64,000 nt of DNA from an uncultured Pelagibacteraceae bacterium. Its GTDB lineage: Bacteria > Pseudomonadota > Alphaproteobacteria > Pelagibacterales > Pelagibacteraceae. A model generated the notes under the pieces. It ran no database searches. It was not told where the DNA came from and saw only the letters and a program-made list of their open reading frames with translations. Numbering within the stretch: position 1 is the stretch's first letter; each line of letters begins with the position of its first letter. Made by a program: the position numbers and the translations under genes. Below are positions 1 to 8,928 of the stretch, in pieces. The stretch spans positions 1 through 64,000 of the forward strand of contig CACNYD010000002.1 of the NCBI GenBank assembly GCA_902624635.1. The letters run 5' to 3'.

Positions 1-200
1 AATGCATTAAGTTTCTCTAATTCATCACTTAGAGATTTATCAGTATTTAGCTCCTGGATGTTATCTTCTGTTTCACTCTCTTCTTTATTAGATTGGTTAG
101 CTTGTTTCGCACTTACACCACTCATGATAGCTTTCGTGCCTAAATATAAAACAAAAAATAAAATAGGAATTACTAATCCAAGGAAAATTAATTTTTCCAT
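1..200 (-). CDS. Small membrane protein with possible SHOCT tail (3' end outside window)
   Basis: The reading frame opens with ATG at 200 and runs off the left edge without a stop, so only about 66 codons are visible. Residues 2-22 form one hydrophobic segment (MEKLIFLGLVIPILFF...), followed by a polar, acidic linker rich in Ser, Glu and Asn. The last visible residues (SLSDELEKLNA) resemble the start of a SHOCT domain, a short C-terminal oligomerisation module often found on small membrane proteins; this part is inference. The stop codon of the next upstream gene is only 3 bp away, so the two small membrane proteins are probably co-transcribed. No function is recognised. Confidence 0.6.
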   Translation of the reverse strand, partial: MEKLIFLGLVIPILFFVLYLGTKAIMSGVSAKQANQSNKEESETEDNIQELNTDKSLSDELEKLNA

Positions 201-203
201 TAT

Positions 204-407
204 TTAATCGTCATCCTCTTCTCTCCAATTTTTTTCGTACATTAACCATGCTGCATATATAACTGAAAATGTACCTACTATCATACCATAATCGAACCCT
301 GTTTGTTGATCGTATAAGTGCCATCCTAATTGCGTCGCTCCAATGGTAGGGACTGTTAAAATTAAAAATATAATAGCAATTCTATAAGGATATTTAGGTT
401 TCTTCAC
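204..407 (-). CDS. Small two-helix membrane protein, unknown function
   Basis: This 67-residue protein has a basic N-terminus (MKKPKYPYR), a hydrophobic segment at about residues 9-29, a second at about 41-57, and an acidic end (REEDDD). That predicts a hairpin in the inner membrane. I recognise no family. It lies 3 bp before the next small membrane protein and downstream of folD on the same strand, so it is probably the tail of that operon. The clean start, the plausible topology and the absence of a competing frame support a real gene, but there is no functional clue. Confidence 0.6.
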   Translation of the reverse strand: MKKPKYPYRIAIIFLILTVPTIGATQLGWHLYDQQTGFDYGMIVGTFSVIYAAWLMYEKNWREEDDD

Positions 408-444
408 AATATTAAACTACCAAAAAATCGATTCGGTTGTAACT

Positions 445-1290
445 TTAAAGTTGCGATCTTTTGAAACACTCTACAGTATTTTTTAACAAACAAGCAATGG
501 TCATTGGTCCAACTCCGCCGGGAACTGGTGTTAACGCTTTAGCATTTTTTGAAACTTCATCAAATGCAACATCGCCAACAATACCTTTATCTGTTTTATT
601 AATTCCAACGTCAATCACGATTGAATCTTTTTTAACCCAATCTCCTTTAACAAGTTCGGGAATACCTACTGCAGCAATAATTATATCTGCCTCTAAACAT
701 TCAGCCTTGAGATCTTTTGTTTTAGAGTGGGTAATGGTGACAGTACAATTTTCTTTTAGAAGAAGTTGAGTCATTGGTTTTCCATTAAGATTAGATCTTC
801 CAACTACAACTGCTTTTTTTCCACTTAAGTTTGGTTCAATTTTTTTAATTAAAAGATAACATCCTAAAGGTGTACATGGCACAGAACTTTCATAACCTGA
901 GGAAAGATTACCAACATTCATAGGATGAAATCCATCAACGTCTTTAGATGGATGAATGGCTTCAATAATTTTTTGTTTATCTATATGTTTTGGCAGAGGT
1001 AACTGAACTAAAATACCTGAAACACTTTTATCCTTATTTAATTCATCTATCTTTTCTAATATAACTTTTTCTTCTACGGTATCTGGATACTTAATTACAT
1101 CAGACTTCAAACCAACTTCTTTTGCTGATTTTTCTTTGTTCCTAACGTATATTTGACTTGGGGTAAGATCTCCAATCAAAATAACTGTTAAACCTGGAAC
1201 TTTATCATATTTATTTTTTAATTCAGTTACTTCTTGTTTAAGTTCCTCTCTTAATTCAGCTGCTGCTTTTTTTCCGTCAATTAAAATCAT
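445..1290 (-). CDS. folD: Bifunctional methylenetetrahydrofolate dehydrogenase/cyclohydrolase FolD
   Basis: FolD interconverts 5,10-methylene-THF, methenyl-THF and 10-formyl-THF in the cytoplasm using NADP(H). With the start at 1290 the protein has 281 residues, normal for the family. The YVRNK motif (Tyr48, Lys52) carries the catalytic Lys, SGILVQLPLP follows near residue 90, the Rossmann motif VVVGRSNLNGKP is mid-protein, and PVPGGVGPMTIACL lies near the end. The open frame extends upstream to 1347, but those extra 19 residues run through the end of the YggT gene and do not match FolD N-termini, so ATG 1290 is chosen. It lies 5 bp after the yggT-type stop, in one operon with the MscS gene. 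Confidence 0.96.
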   Translation of the reverse strand: MILIDGKKAAAELREELKQEVTELKNKYDKVPGLTVILIGDLTPSQIYVRNKEKSAKEVGLKSDVIKYPDTVEEKVILEKIDELNKDKSVSGILVQLPLPKHIDKQKIIEAIHPSKDVDGFHPMNVGNLSSGYESSVPCTPLGCYLLIKKIEPNLSGKKAVVVGRSNLNGKPMTQLLLKENCTVTITHSKTKDLKAECLEADIIIAAVGIPELVKGDWVKKDSIVIDVGINKTDKGIVGDVAFDEVSKNAKALTPVPGGVGPMTIACLLKNTVECFKRSQL

Positions 1291-1295
1291 AAGTA

Positions 1296-1586
1296 TTAAA
1301 ATATTAATGGTGCGATGTAGAGCTTCATACACATTTCTATAAACCAAATCAATAGAAGTAATATAATTGGTGAGATATCTAAGGATCCTAAATTAGGTAA
1401 AAAACGTCTAATTTTATTAAGAATAGGATCCGTTAAACGATAAGTTAATTCTAAAATTGAATAAACAAGTCTGTTTTGTGTATTTAAAACATTAAAGGCA
1501 ACTAACCAACTCACGATTACATTTGCTATTACAACATAGGAATAAAGTTTTAATATTTGTAAAGCTAAATAAAAAATGGCTATCAT
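1296..1586 (-). CDS. YggT family integral membrane protein
   Basis: This is a 96-residue protein with two hydrophobic segments (about 5-30 and 70-92) around the family signature RLTDPILNKIRRFLPNLGSLDISPI. YggT proteins are small inner-membrane proteins linked in some bacteria to osmotic stress and membrane or division proteins; the biochemical role is not established. The start overlaps the stop of the MscS gene by 4 bp (ATGA), and folD follows 5 bp after its stop, which indicates translational coupling. The link with an osmotic-stress channel gene fits the proposed osmotic role, but this is inference. Confidence 0.85.
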   Translation of the reverse strand: MIAIFYLALQILKLYSYVVIANVIVSWLVAFNVLNTQNRLVYSILELTYRLTDPILNKIRRFLPNLGSLDISPIILLLLIWFIEMCMKLYIAPLIF

Positions 1587-2668
1587 TTTTTTTCTATATA
1601 GATAGAGGAACTTGGGAATGCAAAAGATGCTTTGTTTTTTTCAACAATCTTTTTTATTTCAATCGCTAATTTCTCTTTTACTGATAACCACTCATTCCAA
1701 CTGTCTGATTTAGTAAAACAACGAACATACATATCAATTGAACTATCTGAGAATTTGTCAACTCTCACTGCAATTCCTATACTTGTATTAAAGTCTTCAC
1801 TTTTTTGAATGTGCTCCTCAATTTCATCTCTTATAGTTTTTAATTGATCAACCGTAGTGTCATATTGGAGAGTTATAATCCAACTGATTAACCAATTAGA
1901 TGTTTCACTAACATTGACAACTGCGTTTTCAGCAAATTGAAAATTAGGAATTATTGCTAGTGATTTATCAAACTTTCTAATTGTTGTTGATCTAAATCCT
2001 ATTTTTTCAACTATGCCCTCTATAATTCCCTCTACCAATATCCAATCACCTATTTTAAATCTTTTTTCAACTAAAACTAAAATACCTGAAATCAAATTTT
2101 TAAATAAATCTTGAGCACCTAGAGCTACTGCAACGCCAAATAAACCAAGACCAGCAATAATTGGTCCTATCTTTATTCCCCACAGTTCTAATACTGCGGC
2201 TAGACCTAAAATAAAAATAAGTATTTTTAAGGATTTAATTATCCAGCCAATTAACTCTCTTGTTAAAATTTTATCAAGTCCACTTAAAATATAAGACACA
2301 GGTTCAATAATTTGATGTATCACCCAAAAAATTAAAATTGTTATTAAAGTTCTATTTATTGTGTCTACAACTTCTCTGCCTTCAATAGAAAAGGTCATGT
2401 AATAACTTGCTATAAAAAAACCTAAAACAATAGGTAAGAATCTTGCTGGTCCAATCATTGCAGACACAAAAGTATCATCTAATTTATTGGTAGTTCTTTT
2501 AGAAATTATCTCTAATTTTTTAATAATAAGCTTACTAATTATTCCTCTAAAAATTAAAAAGATTAAAAATATTCCAATACCAATTAATATCTGAAAAATA
2601 TCTACTCCCAATATCCCTCTGTTCCAGACTGATAAAAAGACCTCAGAAAAATTATTTATTATTTCCAT
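1583..2668 (-). CDS. Mechanosensitive ion channel, MscS family
   Basis: This 361-residue inner-membrane protein has several N-terminal hydrophobic helices (about 20-40, 70-90, 105-125, 140-160). They are followed by the pore-lining helix and beta domain typical of MscS: GLGLFGVAVALGAQDLFKN (about 175-193), then VEKRFKIGDWILVEG. The C-terminal alpha/beta domain is complete. Such channels open on hypo-osmotic shock to release solutes. It is longer than E. coli MscS (286 aa), with one or two extra N-terminal helices, as in many marine homologues. It starts 2 bp after the hemD stop and overlaps the yggT-type start by 4 bp. Confidence 0.92.
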   Translation of the reverse strand: MEIINNFSEVFLSVWNRGILGVDIFQILIGIGIFLIFLIFRGIISKLIIKKLEIISKRTTNKLDDTFVSAMIGPARFLPIVLGFFIASYYMTFSIEGREVVDTINRTLITILIFWVIHQIIEPVSYILSGLDKILTRELIGWIIKSLKILIFILGLAAVLELWGIKIGPIIAGLGLFGVAVALGAQDLFKNLISGILVLVEKRFKIGDWILVEGIIEGIVEKIGFRSTTIRKFDKSLAIIPNFQFAENAVVNVSETSNWLISWIITLQYDTTVDQLKTIRDEIEEHIQKSEDFNTSIGIAVRVDKFSDSSIDMYVRCFTKSDSWNEWLSVKEKLAIEIKKIVEKNKASFAFPSSSIYIEKK

Positions 2669-2670
2669 AA

Positions 2671-3369
2671 TTAAATTTTATATAACAAAAATTCCTCTTC
2701 TCCAGGATTAAAAAGAAATATCTTTTTCCACTTAATTTCATTTAGTTTAGCTGATGTTTTTTCACCTATACACATCAAATTGGTACTCATCCAAAGACTC
2801 TCTAATTGGTTAAATTTTATAAACTTTAAAAAACTCGATGCACTATTTTGTGAATAAACGTAAACCATATCAGGCATATTGAGCTTCAACTTATTAATAA
2901 AATCATTATCAAATTTTTCATTATGTACAGTTTCATAGTTTATCAATCTTTTAACGTCATATCCTTCATTTTGGAGCAGATTATCAAGGTCCACTGAAAT
3001 GTTTTCTCCACTTACATAAATTAATTTACCCTCTGTTTTATCAAAATTCTGTAATATCAATTCTTTTAAATTTAGAACGTTCCCTTCTGCTGCAATAGTA
3101 TTAGAAAAACCATGACCTCTCGCTTCTTTTTCAGTTGAATTTCCAACGCAAAAACATTTTATTTTTTTATCTAACCTGTTTAAATCTAAAAATCTCACAG
3201 CATTAGAACTTGTAAAAACAATGCCCCTAAATTCAGAAAGATCTATTTTTTCATGAAGAATCTTTTTAATAGATAATAAAGGTAAATGTGAAACCTTATG
3301 ACCAAGAGACTGGAACTTAATTATCATTTCAGAACAATCTTCTATAGGTCTGGTTAATAGAATATGCAT
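2671..3369 (-). CDS. hemD: Uroporphyrinogen-III synthase
   Basis: HemD closes and inverts ring D of hydroxymethylbilane to make uroporphyrinogen III. The family has low sequence conservation. Supporting features here are the N-terminal LLTRPIEDC, the VFTSSNAVRFL segment near residues 51-61, the two-lobed alpha/beta pattern and the length of 232 residues. The strongest support is position: it starts 1 bp after the stop of hemC, the preceding pathway enzyme. The hemC-hemD pair divergent from tsaD is a conserved alphaproteobacterial arrangement. Confidence 0.88.
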   Translation of the reverse strand: MHILLTRPIEDCSEMIIKFQSLGHKVSHLPLLSIKKILHEKIDLSEFRGIVFTSSNAVRFLDLNRLDKKIKCFCVGNSTEKEARGHGFSNTIAAEGNVLNLKELILQNFDKTEGKLIYVSGENISVDLDNLLQNEGYDVKRLINYETVHNEKFDNDFINKLKLNMPDMVYVYSQNSASSFLKFIKFNQLESLWMSTNLMCIGEKTSAKLNEIKWKKIFLFNPGEEEFLLYKI

Positions 3370-3370
3370 T

Positions 3371-4288
3371 TTACCTTTTATAAGAATTTTTTGATTTTGT
3401 TTTTAAAATTTGACCTATCTCATTTCCGAGTTCTTTAAAATTTTCTAATTTGTCGGATTTTTTTTCATAAAATCTTTGTGAACCATCTAATGAAAAAAGT
3501 TCAGCTTCCACTGTAATTTTGCTTTCATCTATTTTAGAATGAATACCAACGGCTGTTTCACAATCTCCTTCTAAAATTTTTAAAATATTTCTTTCTGCAT
3601 GTGCTCTTTTATAAGTCTCTTTGTGATTAATTTTTTTTAACATTGAGATCATATCTTTATCATTTTCTCTACACTGTATAGCAATTATACCTTGTCCTGC
3701 ACTTGGTATTATTTCTGCAATAGAAAAAATTTGTGAAATTTTGTCTTCTAATTTCAAGTGCTTTATTCCAGCATAAGACAAAATTATTGCATCATAATCA
3801 CCATTCATTAATTTTTTTATTCTAGTATCAACATTTCCCCTTATAAGTTTACAATTAAAATCAGACCTAATTTTTTTTATTTGAAACTGGCGTCTATAAG
3901 AAGATGTTCCAATAACCGCATTCTGTTTTAAATCTTTAAATTTTTTATCTCCATTAATTATTACAATCTCTCGCGCATCAGTTCTTTCGAGAAATGTATC
4001 TGTTAAAAGACCCTTTGTCTCAATTGCCGGCATGTCTTTAAGTGCATGGACTGCAATATCAATATTATTTTTTTGAAGTTCTTGTTCAATGCTACTTGAA
4101 AACAAACCTTTCCCACCAACTTCAGATAATCTCATATCTTTTATCTCATCTCCTTTGGTTGAAATTTTTTCAATAAATACATCTTCATCAGCAAAATTGG
4201 TTACCTCAATAATTTTGTCTTTTACTTTTTGAGCATATAATAATGCTAACTTGCTTCCTCGAGATCCAATCTTTATTTTCTTTTTCAT
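3371..4288 (-). CDS. hemC: Porphobilinogen deaminase (hydroxymethylbilane synthase)
   Basis: HemC polymerises four porphobilinogens into hydroxymethylbilane in the cytoplasm. The 305-residue length is normal. Visible hallmarks are KIGSRGSKLALLYAQ at the N-terminus, KDMP (about 100), the substrate-arginine region GTSSYRRQ and RGNVDTR, and the dipyrromethane-cofactor Cys243 in LEGDCETAVG. hemD follows directly. The 55 bp between its start and that of tsaD must contain both divergent promoters. Confidence 0.96.
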   Translation of the reverse strand: MKKKIKIGSRGSKLALLYAQKVKDKIIEVTNFADEDVFIEKISTKGDEIKDMRLSEVGGKGLFSSSIEQELQKNNIDIAVHALKDMPAIETKGLLTDTFLERTDAREIVIINGDKKFKDLKQNAVIGTSSYRRQFQIKKIRSDFNCKLIRGNVDTRIKKLMNGDYDAIILSYAGIKHLKLEDKISQIFSIAEIIPSAGQGIIAIQCRENDKDMISMLKKINHKETYKRAHAERNILKILEGDCETAVGIHSKIDESKITVEAELFSLDGSQRFYEKKSDKLENFKELGNEIGQILKTKSKNSYKR

Positions 4289-4343
4289 AAAAAAATCATT
4301 TCTTACTTGTATTGGGATTGTACAATTATTAAAAACTATTTGA

Positions 4344-5417
4344 ATGAATAAAAAACCCTTAATTCTCGGAATTGAAACTAGCTGTGATGAAACTGCGGCA
4401 TCCTTAATATCAGAAAATGAGGAAGGAATACCAATAATTCTATCTAATGTTATTTCTAGCCAAACAGAAGTGCATAAAGAATTTGGTGGGGTTGTTCCTG
4501 AACTTGCTGCTAGATCACATTTAGAAAAAATTGATTGGATTGTTCAAAAAGCTTTGAATGAAAGTGGAAAAAAGATTGAAGAAATAGATGCAGTTGCGGC
4601 AACTGCTGGACCGGGATTAATTGTGTGTTTATCTGTTGGATTAAGTTTTGGTAAAACTTTTGCTAATTTAATTAATAAACCATTTATTGCAGTTAATCAT
4701 TTAGAAGGTCATGCTTTGAGTCCAAGAATAAATTCAAGATTAGATTATCCATATTTATTTTTATTAATTTCAGGTGGACATTCGCAGTTTTTAAATGTTC
4801 AAGGACTTGGAAATTATAAAAGATTGGGAACTACCATAGATGATGCTTTAGGTGAAGCATTTGATAAAACTGCAAAATTATTAGGAATAGAATTTCCTGG
4901 CGGTCCCAAAATTGAAGTTTTGGCTGATAAGGGAAATCCTGAAAAGTATGAGTTACCAAAACCAATTATTAGTAGAGGAGGTTGTAACTTATCATTTGCT
5001 GGTTTGAAGACTGCAGTGTTAAAAATATCAAAAAAAATAAAAACAGAACAAGATAAATTTGATTTGGCAGCCTCCTTTCAAAAAACAATAATAGAAATCC
5101 TGTATAAAAAAACTAAAATTGCTTTTTTAGAATTTGAAAAAAAAAATAATCTAAAAAAAAAAATTTTTGTTGTTGCTGGTGGTGTTGCTGCTAACAACAA
5201 AATTAGATCAATGTTAATTAATCTATGTAGAGAAAAAAATTATGAAAGTATATTTCCTCCAATAGAACTCTGCGGTGATAATGCTGCAATGATAGGAGTG
5301 GTGGGTTTGGAAAAATTTAAATTAAATCAATTCAATGAATTAGATTATCCAGCAAAACCTCGATGGGCATTAGATGAAAAAGCAAATTTTTTAAAAGGAG
5401 CAGGTGTAAAATTGTAA
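4344..5417 (+). CDS. tsaD: tRNA N6-threonylcarbamoyladenosine transferase TsaD
   Basis: TsaD transfers the threonylcarbamoyl group to A37 of ANN-decoding tRNAs, working with TsaB, TsaC and TsaE. The 357-residue protein has the ASKHA start LGIETSCDETAAS and the metal-binding pair His119/His123 in NHLEGHAL. It also has LISGGHSQ, the FPGGP segment and a C-terminal CGDNAAMIG. All key residues are present. Its stop overlaps the start of the EVE-domain gene (TAATG), so those two genes are translationally coupled. Confidence 0.97.
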   Translation: MNKKPLILGIETSCDETAASLISENEEGIPIILSNVISSQTEVHKEFGGVVPELAARSHLEKIDWIVQKALNESGKKIEEIDAVAATAGPGLIVCLSVGLSFGKTFANLINKPFIAVNHLEGHALSPRINSRLDYPYLFLLISGGHSQFLNVQGLGNYKRLGTTIDDALGEAFDKTAKLLGIEFPGGPKIEVLADKGNPEKYELPKPIISRGGCNLSFAGLKTAVLKISKKIKTEQDKFDLAASFQKTIIEILYKKTKIAFLEFEKKNNLKKKIFVVAGGVAANNKIRSMLINLCREKNYESIFPPIELCGDNAAMIGVVGLEKFKLNQFNELDYPAKPRWALDEKANFLKGAGVKL

Positions 5418-5830
5418 TGCAATATTGGTTACTTAAATCTGAACCTGATGTTTGGTCAATTGATCAACAAAAAAAGGCTGGTAAAAAAGGAGCACCCTGG
5501 GATGGTGTAAGAAATTATCAAGCATCTAAGAATTTAAAAAGCATGAAAAAAGGTGATAAATGTTTTTTTTATCATTCAAATATTGGAAAAGAAATTGTTG
5601 GAATTGTAGAGGTTGTTAAAGAACACTACATTGATAAAACAGATAAATCTGGAAGATTTGTTGCGGTAACAGTTAAATTTTTGAAAAGACTTGATAATCC
5701 TGTCTCTTTAGAAGAAATTAAAAAAAACAAGGAATTAAGCCATTTATCTTTAATTAAACAAAGTAGATTATCTGTAATGCCTATTGACAGTAAAAGCTGG
5801 AAGATTTTAAATAATATGAGTAAATATTAA
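5417..5830 (+). CDS. EVE domain-containing protein
   Basis: This 137-residue protein is a stand-alone EVE domain: [14 protein letters not shown] at the N-terminus, [13 protein letters not shown] at about 29-41, [10 protein letters not shown] at about 47-56, and a central VGIVEVV strand. EVE is a PUA-like fold thought to read modified bases in nucleic acids; the substrate of this bacterial branch is not known. Its start overlaps the tsaD stop (TAATG) and it ends 4 bp before acsA. Placement after tsaD is common in Alphaproteobacteria. Confidence 0.9.
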   Translation: MQYWLLKSEPDVWSIDQQKKAGKKGAPWDGVRNYQASKNLKSMKKGDKCFFYHSNIGKEIVGIVEVVKEHYIDKTDKSGRFVAVTVKFLKRLDNPVSLEEIKKNKELSHLSLIKQSRLSVMPIDSKSWKILNNMSKY

Positions 5831-5834
5831 AAAT

Positions 5835-7922
5835 ATGCCAAAAATTAGGAAATCAAAAAAGAAAAAAATAAAAAAGAGAAAAAATAAAAAATTTTCAAAA
5901 AAAAGAGGTAAAATTAAAAGAATTTCAAAAGCTAAGAAACCTTCTGCTAAAAGATCTGAAAAGAAAAATATTGATAAAACTTCATCTAACGGTCAGATTA
6001 TCAAAACTAAACCCGAATGGATTAAAAGAAGTTTAGCAAATAAATCCCAATATCAAAAAAAATATTCCGAATCTATTAAAAATAATAATTCATTTTGGAA
6101 TAAAGAGGGAAAAAGAATTACATGGATTAAACCTTACAAAAAAATTAAAGATGTTAAATATAGTAAAGACGAAGTAAAAATTAAATGGTTTGAAGATGGT
6201 ACTCTTAATGCGTCTGCTAACTGTATTGATCGTCATTTAAAAGATAAAAAAGATAAAACTGCAATTATATGGGTGGGAGATGATCCTAAAGATACTCAAA
6301 AAATCTCTTATAAACAATTACATCAAAAAGTTTCGAAGGCTGCAAATGGTCTAAAAAAACTAGGGATACAAAAAGGAGACCGCGTCACTATTTATTTGAC
6401 GATGATTCCTGAATTAGCAATCTTAATGTTAGCCTGTGCAAGAATAGGCGCTATACACTCGATAATTTTTGGAGGCTTCTCTGCAGAATCAATTTCGGGA
6501 AGAGTAAATGATTGTAAATCAGAATACATAATTACTGCAGATGAGGGAGTGAGAGGAGGCAAAACTATTCCTTTAAAAGCGACAACAGATGAAGCTTTGT
6601 CTAATTGTCCAGATGTAAAAAAATGTATTGTAGTAAAGAGAACTGGTAATTATGTTTACTGGGAACAAGATCGAGACGTTTGGTATCACGATTTGATTAA
6701 AGATGTCCCAAATTATTGTGAACCTGAAGAAATGAGTGCAGAAGATCCTTTATTTATTCTTTATACCTCTGGATCAACTGGAAAACCTAAGGGTGTTTTA
6801 CATACCACAGGTGGGTATATGGTTTATGCTTCAATGACTCATCAATATATATTTAATTATAAACCAAATGATATTTATTGGTGTACTGCAGATATTGGAT
6901 GGGTAACTGGTCATAGTTATATAATTTATGGACCGCTAGCAAATGGTGCAACAACTATTATGTTTGAAGGCGTACCTAATTATCCAGATAGCTCAAGATG
7001 GTGGCAGATAGTAGATAAATATAAAGTTAATACTTTTTATACGGCACCGACGGCTATAAGAGCTTTGATGAGAGAAGGTGATGGTCCTGTTAATAAAACT
7101 TCTAGAAAATCCTTAAAATTATTAGGAACTGTTGGAGAACCCATTAATCCAGAGGCATGGATGTGGTATTATAATGTTGTTGGAAATTCTAAATGTCCAA
7201 TAGTCGATACATGGTGGCAGACAGAGACGGGAGGAATTTTAATAGCACCACAAACTGGTGCAATTCCGCTTAAACCTGGTTCAGCAACAAAACCTTTTTA
7301 TGGAATTAAACCAGTGTTAGTCAATAAAGATGGTAAAGAAATAAAAGGTGAGGGTGAAGGTAGACTTTGTATTGCTCAATCTTGGCCTGGTCAAATGAGA
7401 ACTGTATATGGTGACCATCAAAGATTTATTGATACATACTTTTCACAGTTTGATGGAAAATATTTTACTGGAGATGGATGTAAGAGAGATAAAGATGGTT
7501 ACTATTGGATAACCGGTAGAGTAGATGATGTAATTATTGTGTCTGGTCATAATTTAGGCACTGCTGAAATTGAAAGTGCCTTTGTTGCCCACCCCAAAGT
7601 AGCTGAGGCTGCAGTGGTTGGGTATCCTCATGATATTAAAGGTAATGGTTTATATTGTTATGTCACTCTCAATGCAGGTGAAAGTGAGACCGGTGATTTA
7701 GATAGGGAACTTAAACTTTGGGTCAGAAAACAAATAGGGCCTTTGGCAACACCTGATCTGATTCATTTCACACCAGGGCTTCCAAAAACAAGATCTGGAA
7801 AAATTATGAGAAGAATTTTAAGAAAAATTGCGGCAAATGAACATGGACAACTAGGTGATACAACTACTCTTGCTGATCCAGGTGTAGTCGATAGTTTAGT
7901 AGAAAATAGAAAAAATATTTAA
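5835..7922 (+). CDS. acsA: Acetyl-CoA synthetase with unusual lysine-rich N-terminal extension
   Basis: Acs activates acetate to acetyl-CoA through acetyl-AMP. The core from about residue 55 matches bacterial Acs along its whole length: [11 protein letters not shown] (about 310-320), [20 protein letters not shown], and [11 protein letters not shown] with the regulatory and catalytic Lys656. The total of 695 residues exceeds the usual ~650 because of the first ~48 residues, in which 27 are Lys or Arg. The next in-frame ATG lies deep in the core, so the extension can only be avoided with a non-ATG start. The gene starts 4 bp after the EVE gene and its stop overlaps that of the convergent unknown gene. 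With the downstream symporter it forms an acetate-use locus. Confidence 0.95.
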   Translation: MPKIRKSKKKKIKKRKNKKFSKKRGKIKRISKAKKPSAKRSEKKNIDKTSSNGQIIKTKPEWIKRSLANKSQYQKKYSESIKNNNSFWNKEGKRITWIKPYKKIKDVKYSKDEVKIKWFEDGTLNASANCIDRHLKDKKDKTAIIWVGDDPKDTQKISYKQLHQKVSKAANGLKKLGIQKGDRVTIYLTMIPELAILMLACARIGAIHSIIFGGFSAESISGRVNDCKSEYIITADEGVRGGKTIPLKATTDEALSNCPDVKKCIVVKRTGNYVYWEQDRDVWYHDLIKDVPNYCEPEEMSAEDPLFILYTSGSTGKPKGVLHTTGGYMVYASMTHQYIFNYKPNDIYWCTADIGWVTGHSYIIYGPLANGATTIMFEGVPNYPDSSRWWQIVDKYKVNTFYTAPTAIRALMREGDGPVNKTSRKSLKLLGTVGEPINPEAWMWYYNVVGNSKCPIVDTWWQTETGGILIAPQTGAIPLKPGSATKPFYGIKPVLVNKDGKEIKGEGEGRLCIAQSWPGQMRTVYGDHQRFIDTYFSQFDGKYFTGDGCKRDKDGYYWITGRVDDVIIVSGHNLGTAEIESAFVAHPKVAEAAVVGYPHDIKGNGLYCYVTLNAGESETGDLDRELKLWVRKQIGPLATPDLIHFTPGLPKTRSGKIMRRILRKIAANEHGQLGDTTTLADPGVVDSLVENRKNI

Positions 7923-8563
7923 AATTTTATTCTTTCATTAAATTCTTTTTTTACAACATCCCATTTTAGAATCACTGAGTTAAGAACTATTTTACGATCT
8001 AAATTTTTTAAATCCTCTGCGATTGGTGCCCACTTATATAAAGATAAAGCACTAGGATTAAATGGTAAATCATTATGATAATCATCCCAATTGATATTTT
8101 GTATTCTTTCATCAAAACTTTTTTTTGCATTTTTTATTATTTCTAATGGCATTTTATTTGAAATTTCGTCATCTAAAATTTTGAAAAAAATATCTTTTGC
8201 TTTTTCAGTTTCTTGATAATTAAAATTTGCTTTCAATTTTGAAAATGTAAAAAATGTCAGATCCTGAAGAGCTACTGCATAAATATTCCACTTAGCGAGG
8301 TTTACTGAATCCATAAATGTATCATCTTCGAAATGAAGAACATACCTAGTCCCCATCCTTGTTTTAAGGTATCCGTAAAGAGTAACCTGGCTCACCCAAG
8401 CAGATTTGGTTTGAATAAAGGTTTTAAGTTCATTTAAGTTGCTAATTTTGCCCTTGGGGATGAAAGCTTTAAACATGGCAAAAAGATAAATCTTAAAATC
8501 ATGCCATGTTAAGTCTTTCCATGTTAATTTGTATTTTCCCATAAAAAACCCTGTTTTTGACAC
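7919..8563 (-). CDS. Conserved-looking protein of unknown function beside acetate genes
   Basis: This 214-residue soluble protein is rich in Trp, Lys and Phe, with no signal peptide, membrane helix or motif that I recognise. The N-terminal part contains [20 protein letters not shown], the middle [26 protein letters not shown], and the end is helical and charged. Either Met1 (8563) or Met8 (8542) could start it. It is convergent with acsA, sharing 4 bp at the stops, and divergent from the symporter operon across 104 bp. That position suggests a link with acetate uptake, but the sequence gives no direct evidence of function. Confidence 0.75.
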   Translation of the reverse strand: MSKTGFFMGKYKLTWKDLTWHDFKIYLFAMFKAFIPKGKISNLNELKTFIQTKSAWVSQVTLYGYLKTRMGTRYVLHFEDDTFMDSVNLAKWNIYAVALQDLTFFTFSKLKANFNYQETEKAKDIFFKILDDEISNKMPLEIIKNAKKSFDERIQNINWDDYHNDLPFNPSALSLYKWAPIAEDLKNLDRKIVLNSVILKWDVVKKEFNERIKF

Positions 8564-8667
8564 TTATAACCAGAAAACGCTATTAAATTTACCAATTTTA
8601 ACACTTTAAATCTATTTGATAATGGTTATGGTTTTGGCCAGTTATAACTAAAAAGAGAGAGGTATAA

Positions 8668-8928
8668 ATGTCAAAACAAGAACAACATTGGGAAAAATCA
8701 AAAGGTTTGTTATTGATTACATTAGCAATTTGGTTTGTTTTCTCAATTGGCATCTTCCTATTCGGGGCTGAAATGAATGAGGTGACGGGACCATTCGGTT
8801 ATCCGTTAACTTACTGGTTTACTTGTCAAGGTTCTCTAGGATTATTTGTAGTACTAATTTTTTGGTTTGCAAATAGACAAGAAAAAATTGATGAAGAATT
8901 TGGCTTTTCAGAAAGAGGAGATGACTAA
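8668..8928 (+). CDS. Small subunit of Na+/solute (acetate-type) symporter, DUF4212
   Basis: This 86-residue protein has two transmembrane helices (about 13-33 and 53-70) and matches the DUF4212 small-subunit pattern: HWEKSKGLLLITLAIWFVFS at the N-terminus and FGYPLTYWFTCQGSLGLF in the middle. Such proteins accompany the VC_2705-type sodium:solute symporters. A strong purine-rich ribosome-binding site (GAGAGAGG, 8655-8662) lies 5 bp before the ATG, stronger than most in this window. Its stop overlaps the start of the large subunit (TAATG). Confidence 0.88.
   Translation: MSKQEQHWEKSKGLLLITLAIWFVFSIGIFLFGAEMNEVTGPFGYPLTYWFTCQGSLGLFVVLIFWFANRQEKIDEEFGFSERGDD

Noticed and set aside
1291-1347. 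Upstream-extended start of folD
   Set aside because: The extra 19 residues overlap the YggT gene in another frame and have no counterpart in FolD proteins.
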